DNA from: a bacterium
GTDB lineage: Bacteria > Oederibacteriota > JAAXVQ01 > JAUVAV01
Assembly (NCBI GenBank): GCA_021108215.1
Contig: JAIORK010000036.1
Span: forward strand, 125,171-189,170
DNA: 64,000 nt
Reading direction: 5' to 3'
The notes under the pieces are model-generated. The model was not told where the DNA came from and did not search any database. It was given only the letters and a program-made list of their open reading frames with translations. The translations under genes were made by a program, and so were the position numbers. Within the stretch, counting starts at the first letter, position 1. Each line of letters starts with the position of its first letter. Below, in pieces: positions 19,001 through 28,000 of the stretch.

Positions 19001-22000
19001 CTCTGCCGGGCTGTTACCAGTAATTTTCGGCTGTAAGGCGTAATTTTCCCCTGCTTGGCCATACTCGCGACCTGAAGATCCTGGAACATGCGCCCGATTT
19101 TACCAGGCTGACGGACCTCCGCTGTCGGCATGCTGGTATACACAGCCGTCAGGGAAACCTGGGCATTATTGCCATAGCCGGAATTATTCATCTCCGCCTC
19201 AATGGCAGTTACAAAAGCATCAATCGCTTCATCTTCCGGTTTTCCGGATCGCAAAACATCCGTCCCGATCGTATCAATTGCCAGATGAGGCAAAGCGATC
19301 AGCTGGTCGCCGGCACTGTAGCTGATGAAATCATTCAAAAATTTAAATTTATAATATTTTGGTGTCAATTGGGCACGTTCCGCCGTATCCAGTAAGGCGG
19401 CTTCCTTCGCACTCACCAATTTACCGCCGACATCAATAAACATGGAGACAAATTTTTCCCGCATCGCCTCATCCACGGCAGCGTCGAATCCTGCCGTATC
19501 CGATTTGATCTCTTTTATAATAGCGTCCAAAGAACGTGTATCACCGGCCGCCTTCATATTCTGTGCCGTCTCTTCAGCGTAAGACTCTGAAAAACCAATA
19601 CGCGCAGTATCTATGAAATTACCGTAATACTGCCCCTCCAGCTCAATCAGGTGGGTTTCTTTGGGCGTAATCACAACCACTTGTATCTTATCCGGTCCGG
19701 TCGAGGGCGGCGCCCGGCCGATATAAACTTCAGATGAAAAATTCTTTTTCCCCCGGAGAAATTTCAAGCGCTGATCCACCGTTTCCCGCAATCCTTCAAT
19801 CGTAAAATGCCGGGGATAGAGCGTCTCGTATTTTTGCTTATGCCCGTTGCCATCCGGGCGAAATTCAGTTTTAAGTAAAAGGTTGTCCTCAAACAAGAGT
19901 TTTTGCATCTGCATCTGCTCAGTATGCGTCTCACCCAGCAGCGTGGCCCCTTCTTCTTTTATCCTCGGCTCAATCGGCTTATCCATCTGATCCACCACGA
20001 CTTGATTCTTCTTCATCCCCTTTTCAACATCCACTATCCGGCCGGGACCATACACGGCATGTTTATCCCCGCGCTTGCCGTCATGTAAAAAATCTCCGGC
20101 CAGTTCATACACCTCATCATCCCATTGATTGATATCCGTGCGATTGAGCGTCCCCTTACGCTGTTTCCGTACCATGTCATTGGGAACACGACTCGGTTTG
20201 GTGGCACCGGTGGTTGCTGTAGTCGTCAACACTGCTCCATTTTCCAGATAATCAACCCCTTGCGCACGGGCAGTTTCCCGGAGTTCCCGACTGACCAAGT
20301 CAGCCATTTTCATGTTTTTCAACTGAACATCTATTTTCAAATCTTCCATGGCCTTTTGCAGCAGCCCTTGCATCAAACGGCCGCCGGCCTGCTCCATTGA
20401 TTCACCCTCCAAATAGGCCGTACGCTGGTCCTGATCAAGATACCCTTTGAGTTCGGTTTGCAATTGGGTTATTAATTTTCGTTTTCGGGCCGCAGATAAT
20501 TCATTGAACCCGACTTTAAGCATAACGCGAATACCCATAACTTCATCACGCACCACCCGCACCGTATTCTTGGCACCAAATTTTTCATAGCGGAGATTTA
20601 TTTCATCGGCAATAGCTTTCAGGGATTGCATTTGGGTTTCATCCATACCCGGCAATTCAAACGCCATCAGCTGATTATGCATCCGCGATTGAATGGCTTT
20701 GCGGAACACTTCCAAAACCGCCTCGGTATCTGCCACGGACAAATTATCCGGCAGCACATAAATCCCTTCATCACCACCGTGGCGAATCGTAAAAATTTTG
20801 CCGGTTGCCAACTTAGGCAGTAAACGGAACGCTTCTAAAAAACGCACCTGAAAAAGTGCTTGCCGAATTTTCCTCAGAATTTCAAAGCGTCCTTTCCGAA
20901 GATATTGCTTCACACCGGGTGCCCGTGCGGTCTCAGTCATCACTGCCAGCACATCATCCAGCACACAATTTGTCAAAGCCTTACCATAGATGAGGTTGTA
21001 GGAGGAGAGGCCGTCAATATCTGAAAACGCCTCCCAAAAATCGCCGCCTTTTTCCAGAATTCTTTTACGCAGCGCCTCACCCTGTGCACGGGTCAACATT
21101 TTATTTGAGGAGAAAAACCAGCCCGTAAACCGGTTGCGCAGACGCTGCAACACACTGGATTTAAGGATGACTTCCTGATGTGCCATAGAGACCGTCTCAG
21201 CCAGAGTAAAATCAGTGGTATTAAGAATCACAGCATCTGTGACTGCCTGCAAAGGATCACGTCTCCGCGTCCGGGCAAGTTTATCTAATTGCCGCAAACG
21301 CTTCATTGCATCAACAACTTCATCTTTGGAAATCCGGCGCCGGGCTTTGCGCTCAATCCGGCTGCGTAAATCATTGTTGACCACATAAAATTTCGCCCGG
21401 GCCTGGCGGTCAAAAATCTTTGCGCCCATGGTCTGGCCGACGGCAATAATATTTTGTTCTCTGGCCAGGCGGCGCAATTGTATTTCCAGCATATCCTGAA
21501 TTGCAGGCACTTTACCCAAGGCCGTCACAATCGGTTTGAGTTTGATGCCTGCCTCGACTTCACGCACCTTGCCTGCGGCATCCAGTTGCGGAATAACCTG
21601 ATCCGTAATTTCCTGTCTGCGTTTCCTCTCCGGATTAATGAAAACCCGCATCCGACGCTCGGTCGCTGCGCGATCAAATTGCATACTCACCGCAGCTTGT
21701 TCTAAATCTCTCACAACTTGGTTTTCAACATAATTAACCAACTGCTCTTTTTTCGCTTTCAGGGTATCCAGCAGATCAATCAGATAAACAATATCCTTAC
21801 GAAACGCTTCCTTTTGACGAATTTCCTTGCGCACCTGATCAATCTCCTCATCAATTTCAGCAAGATTCTCAAAAACCGAAGCATCCAAACGTCCGCTTTC
21901 AATTGCCGCTTTCACCACCCAGGCGTAGGCACGGTAATAGACACCCGCCTCGACCAACGTGTATCCATAATATCTGGAAAGCACCTGGGCAATCTCCTGT

Positions 22001-25000
22001 TTTCCGGAAGCATCGGGTCCGTCCACGGTGATCACAAATTTAATTTTAAAATAATTGTAAACACCCCAAACCAGCACCAGCACTGAGATGGCGATCCACG
22101 CGCCGGAAATGCCCGCTATCGTACCGACAAAAAACATGGTTAGCAGTGCGCTGATTATGCCAACCACACCCACTGTAATGAATAGCGCCGAGAATAAGCG
22201 GGTGGGCCAGGCAATCTCCTGGAAAAAACTCCGAATTGATGTCATCTGTCCCAACGAATACTTCGAAAAGGTGCTGAGTTCGCTGACGGTTTGATGCGGT
22301 TCTCCCAGTACGCTTTCCAGCACTTCATGAAGAACCGCTTCACTGACAGTATGACCTTCCAATACATTAATGTATCCAATATTGCCGTGGGCGGTTTTTT
22401 CGATGGTTAAAAAAGCGCCAATCTCCTTGGCCCGTGATGGCACCCCCTTCTGCGGAAACACTTTCCTGACCTTTAAATCAACAATTTTCTGATCCCGGCC
22501 TAAAACCGCCACACTGATGGAATTTCCCTTTTCCATTTGCGTGAGTACATTGCGTAACCGGGCCAGGGTGGCTTCATACATTGTTCCGCGCAAAGGTTTT
22601 TCCATACGCTCAATTTCATAGCGCAGCAGCTCGCGCGTATACTCCGAATCTCTGGTTTCAACGTTATGTCCGAAAAAATCAAAAAAAGCATTAAGTTGTT
22701 TCTGGCTCATCAGTGAGAAACCCTGTTTAACAACAGCATCAGCCAAGTCCCCGGTCTGTGAGGCAATAATATTATTCTGTCGAGCCGTCAGGCGCATTTT
22801 TTTAAAAATCGTCGTACGTCCCTCCAGAAATTTTGTCATCATCTGTGTAAGGGTCTGCTGCGTTTCTTCCCCATAGAAACCGCGTTCCTGCAAGTTCAGT
22901 GCTATTGCCTGCTGCCGAAGATTCAATATCTTTCTGGCGGCCTTTAAAACCAGGAGTGTGTTTTTCTTTTGTTGCTCCTTGATGGCTGCCACCCCGCCTG
23001 GTTGCGCATCTATCTGAGTAATCACATTCGCCGTATTTTCAATAATGGCCGCCAAATGAGCATCATCATAATGCCGTGGGTTGCTCAATTTGGCATCAAT
23101 ACTTTCCGGATAAAGCGCTTGTTCGATAATAAACGCCAAAGCGTGTGATTGCTCAATCCCATTGGCTTGCAGTACAGCTTCGACAATTTCATGTAAAACC
23201 GTCGAAGCTCTCAGCTCGCCATAAAGTTGCCTTTCAAAAACAACACTAATCTTACCGCTAAAATTTTCATTCACCGCCAAGGCGCCAACGATTTTGTCGG
23301 TTGTTTGAATGGAAAGATTTTCCGCTGAAATGGCATGTAAATCTTTTTCAATGCTTGCCAACACCGTTTTGTCCTCGATAAAAGAATCAAGAACACTTAC
23401 CACCTCGCGGGAACGCATTTTTATATGACGGGCATAAACCTCCGTCTTTTCTTCCTGCAACGCCTCGGACCGGCTCTGCACCTGGGTAAACTCTTCCACC
23501 AACACCGGTTGCGCGCTGAGTCCGGCCACTTCAAAAGCCATGGCCCCAACCATCTGACTCTCAGACTGCAGCCGAAATTCTTTTCCCGCCTCCAGCGAAA
23601 GCATTGTATTCCCACCGTGCCTCTTGCTGCTCACCCCGGCATTGACAACCAGAACCGGAGCGGTCTCGCCCATCCCTTTACGCATATTTGCGACATACAA
23701 CTCCACATCCTCGGGCCGCGTGCTGGCAACATTTACCGAGAGGTCAACATTGACAGGTAAATTTTTATAATGGGAAGCCTGCCGCGCATCTGCACAAATA
23801 TTCAAATGCAGGACATACTCTTTCCCATCAACCTGCAGGGAAACAATATTGTCGCGGAGCGCCAACCCATCAGCAAAAGCCTGCGCAACCACCGGGTGAT
23901 CCGCCAAAAGCTTTTGAATCTGCGGCCTACCGGCCACATCGGCTGAACGGGTCCCTTGCCGGACGGCACGCAGTGTATCCAGATCACGCGCAATCGTCGC
24001 CGGAACATTGGGACGAATCACCAACACACCGTCAACCGGCATCCCTTCCGCCGACAAGCGCACACCCATAATAATATTTACATTTTTATCGTTCGCCTGC
24101 TTCTGTAAAGCATCGATGGCTTGTTCCATCTTGGCCGGATCAGCGGTCGCCATATACCGTTCAGGAAAAACCACCAACTCAGCACCATTGTGCTGCAAAG
24201 AATCAATATTGTCGCGTGTACGATTCTGCCAGTTAAAAAAATCGGTATCCACCGGATGCGGCAATTGATCCTGGACCGCCACCACACGCAAGCCGCGTCC
24301 GATTTGTTCTCCCACGGTCTGAACCGCGAGGGCTTCTTCTGAAGCCACTGCACTGCGCAGAACCGCATTTCCCATCGTCATAACTAGTTTGGCTCTTGCC
24401 TGGCGGCTGGCTTGAATGCCAATATCCTTACTGGCGCGCAGTGTCGGTGTGGTCAAATCAATAACACCGACCATTTTGCTCTGATCAAAAACAGTCATGC
24501 CTTCCACTGAATGTCCGGAGAAAAATGCCACCTTGTCAATGCCCAAAGCCGGCAAGGCCTGTTTGATCCCTCGCAGGGTGCTGATAAACTGTTTTTCCGC
24601 ACCCCTAAACCCGGGACGGTTGAAATGCGAGGAGCCGTTGTCAACACAAAGCACAGTTTGCCCGTTGATCACTGCCACACGCATGTACCCGGCGTAACCG
24701 GCGGTCCTAATATTCTCCGCATTCGGGTTGGAATAGGTGGCATGCGGCACACCGCCGCGCGAGACTACCTGGCTGCCATCCACGGCATAGGTGATAAAAT
24801 CACTGATCGTGATTGCGGACTCGCTTTCTTCCACCTGATCCATAATACGTTCAAGCGCCTGCCGAAAACCGGGATTGCGCGAGGTAAATGTATTCAGTTG
24901 CATACCCTGAACCAGCAACATTTTTTGTTCTACCAGGTTGGCCTGCAGGACCCGGACATCTTCATCTTTGCTGTAGCGTTTTGCCAAAATTTCTATGACC

Positions 25001-28000
25001 CGCTCAGCCTCAGTCAACAGTTCCATCAACCGGGCCTGATTATAGCGACCGCTGCGGTATTGGGTCAATGCGGTGTTAAAATTTTCTTTAACCGCTGCAA
25101 CCAAATCCTGTTTGGCAGCGGCACCTGAATAAGCTGTGTCAGATTCGGGTGCTGTCAATTTGCGGTCTTCCGCCTTGCTAAACTCGGCACTGACCGCTTC
25201 TATCCCCATGTCGTATCCCGCCAGCAAACGGGCCACAATTCCGGCAAATGCCTCACCGGTTGTATCACCCTTCAAACCGGCAATATGGCCGGTCTCATGT
25301 GCCAACAGCCGCATGAGTTTGGTCACATTATTTTTTGCAGCGTATTTTTGAATTTGATTGGCATTGAGGCAAATCTGATCGCCGCGCACCAATGCAACAC
25401 CGTGATCCGTATCAGACATTTTATCCGAAACCAGCACACGATAGGTCAATGCCGGCCCTTCAGCAATACTCGCGTACAACTGTACCAATGCACTATTGGC
25501 CTGCATAAAATCAAAATTAAGCTGATTTCTCAGTTTGGCATGTTCCTGACTTTCATTATAAGAAAGACTCTTTTTACGCTTGAGAAAAACATCGCGTTTC
25601 TCTTTTTTATCTCGTTCCGCAACGAGTTTATTGCGTGTTTGATCAAGCTTGTCCAACAGATCATCTTTGCTCAACGTCACGGTATTATCTTCACCCAGGG
25701 TAAAACCAATACGCGTCAGTTGAGTATTAATTGCATCTTGGACCTGCTGATTGCCATAGGCATCCAAAGGTACCGCCGCTGTCCAGGGATCATACGCTGC
25801 CAGTTCCAAACCCTTTCCCATTTTGGCTGTTTGGGAAGATTTGGATACCAGCGCTGCCATGGCAATTGTTTCACCGCCATGTTTGGCCTGCAATTGGCTG
25901 ATCACTTCAAGGACAATGTTCAATTCCGCGGTCAGGTCCGTCATCTGCTCCAAAGCATTTCCGGATTGCTGCGCGGTTGTCCGGAGATGCTGATCCATAT
26001 ACCGGCCGGCAATCATCTGCATCATTTCGGGCCATGTCATCTCATCAAACACACTATTCATTTCACTCAATTGGCTTTGGACAAATGTTTCAATATCAGC
26101 TTGTTTTCCCCGGGCGGTTTGCTGTGCATTTGTCAGTGCGGCAAGTGCTTGGGAAAAATTGTTTTGGCTGGATGAATATAAATATGAAAAATTGCGAATC
26201 AATTGGGAGGTCATGCGGGGAAATAGACTGGTCAGTTTTGCATCTGAGAGTTTTTCTAAAAGGTCGGCAGGATAGCCTTCAGGAAGTAGTTGTTGAAGGT
26301 CTTCCCTGGTTGGGGGCGCTTTGTTACTAAATAAACCTAAGGCATGTTGGGCCGCTGCCTGACGCAGCAGATCCTGCCCCATGGTGCGCAGTCCGTCCCG
26401 GATTGCGTCTTCCTTACCCTGAAAAACCGCATCATTCATGCTGTCCTGCATAAATTGATCAAAATTTCGCAACGCAGCAATGGCGGCCTGTTGCGAAGTA
26501 ATCATACCGCTCAATTTTTTCGCAACCAGCACACTCATGGCTCCCTGGTTCCCGGCCAGTGCCTGGGTGACTTCGGCATACAAGCTCTCCATGGCCGGTC
26601 CCTGAATAGCTGCCGGCAACCCGGCCAGACGCTGCCCTATCTTTTGATTAAAATTCAAAAACAGATCAACTGTATAATTAACATCCCCTGCCATGGCAGC
26701 CTGCTCTTGCGCCGCCACCCTGTCTGCAAAGTATTGATACGCCGGTATAATCGCCAGTTGTTCACCCGCATCGCCGGAACGCAGCATTTTCTGAAGATCA
26801 GTCACACTCTGAATAGCACCGTTTTTTTCTTCATAAAGTGCCACCGCTTCCACAATCGGGGCATCCGCAGCTCGACTCAAATATTCTTGCCGCTCATTCA
26901 TAAAACGACGTGTTGCTACCTCAACCGAATACCCCCGCTCCCATACAACTCTGAATACCTCCAGGATATCACCGGCGGAATACAGGCCCTCGGTGGCCTG
27001 CATGAGGGATTCGGATATTTTTTGCAGCAGCGTAACACCGAGTTCATGCACTTCGGCATTGTCGCCGGTCTTGGAAATCAATTCGGAAATTTCCGCCCGG
27101 GTCAATACCTGATCATAAGCCGTGAACACATCCATATTCACATGCTGGGTGTTCCAGCCGTCAACTGTAAACCAGCGGTCAAGAATCCTTTTCTGTCTAT
27201 CCGATAATTCCAACCCTGACGCCTCGGTATCCTGCAACACTTGCCCCGTATCTTCTCCCGGGGTTTTTCCGGTCAGGTTAATATCTCCAAGGTCAATGTC
27301 TTCCTCCAAATCAAGCACCACGTCCTCGGAAACGGAAGCATCTTCCTGTACACCAGAAGCAGCTTTGGCATAAATTCCTTTAAATTCATCCGCGCTTACT
27401 TGTTTTGCAGCAAGTACCTCTGACAATTCAATAACATTATTTTTAATTTCTTTTGCTTGTGCCAAGGTAGGTCGTATATTTGAAATAGGATTAAAGGTAA
27501 TATCCAAAACTGCTAGTTCAACATCATGCGCTTTTGATAGTGCCAACATGGCATCCCGCTGTGCCTGTGTAATATATTCCGGCAGGATGCGTTCCGGATT
27601 TATAAAATCCTGAGCACCCAATTCAAATGAATTGCGGTTTAAATGAATTGCGTTAATCAATTGCGCCAGCGGCGAGTCTCCCTTGACTTGAAGACTTTCC
27701 AGCGCAACACCTTGATTTATCTGCTCTGCCAGAGATTCCGCTTCCATGAAATCCGCTGCCAAGGCCTCCACCTGCGAAACCGGTGTGCCTTCCGTCCAGG
27801 GCATCACCCCGCTCCGGTAAGCCATCCCGGCCATGGCCAGACGGTCGGCCCGGTTGTTGATAAAATCACTCAGCGTCGGGCTGCCTTCCGCCAATGTCAT
27901 AACATTTTCCAAAGCAATCTGAAAATCAGTCTGCTTAAGTGTATTGGCGCCATAGCCGTAATTATCACTGGCCCAGGTCCTGGCACGTGCAATCAAATCC

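Noticed and set aside
19880..19935. LLGETHTEQMQ in the 5,713-aa giant as a second ChaN/EreA-type GExH site
   Set aside because: It stands alone: no following acidic motif or GGxH partner at family spacing was seen.
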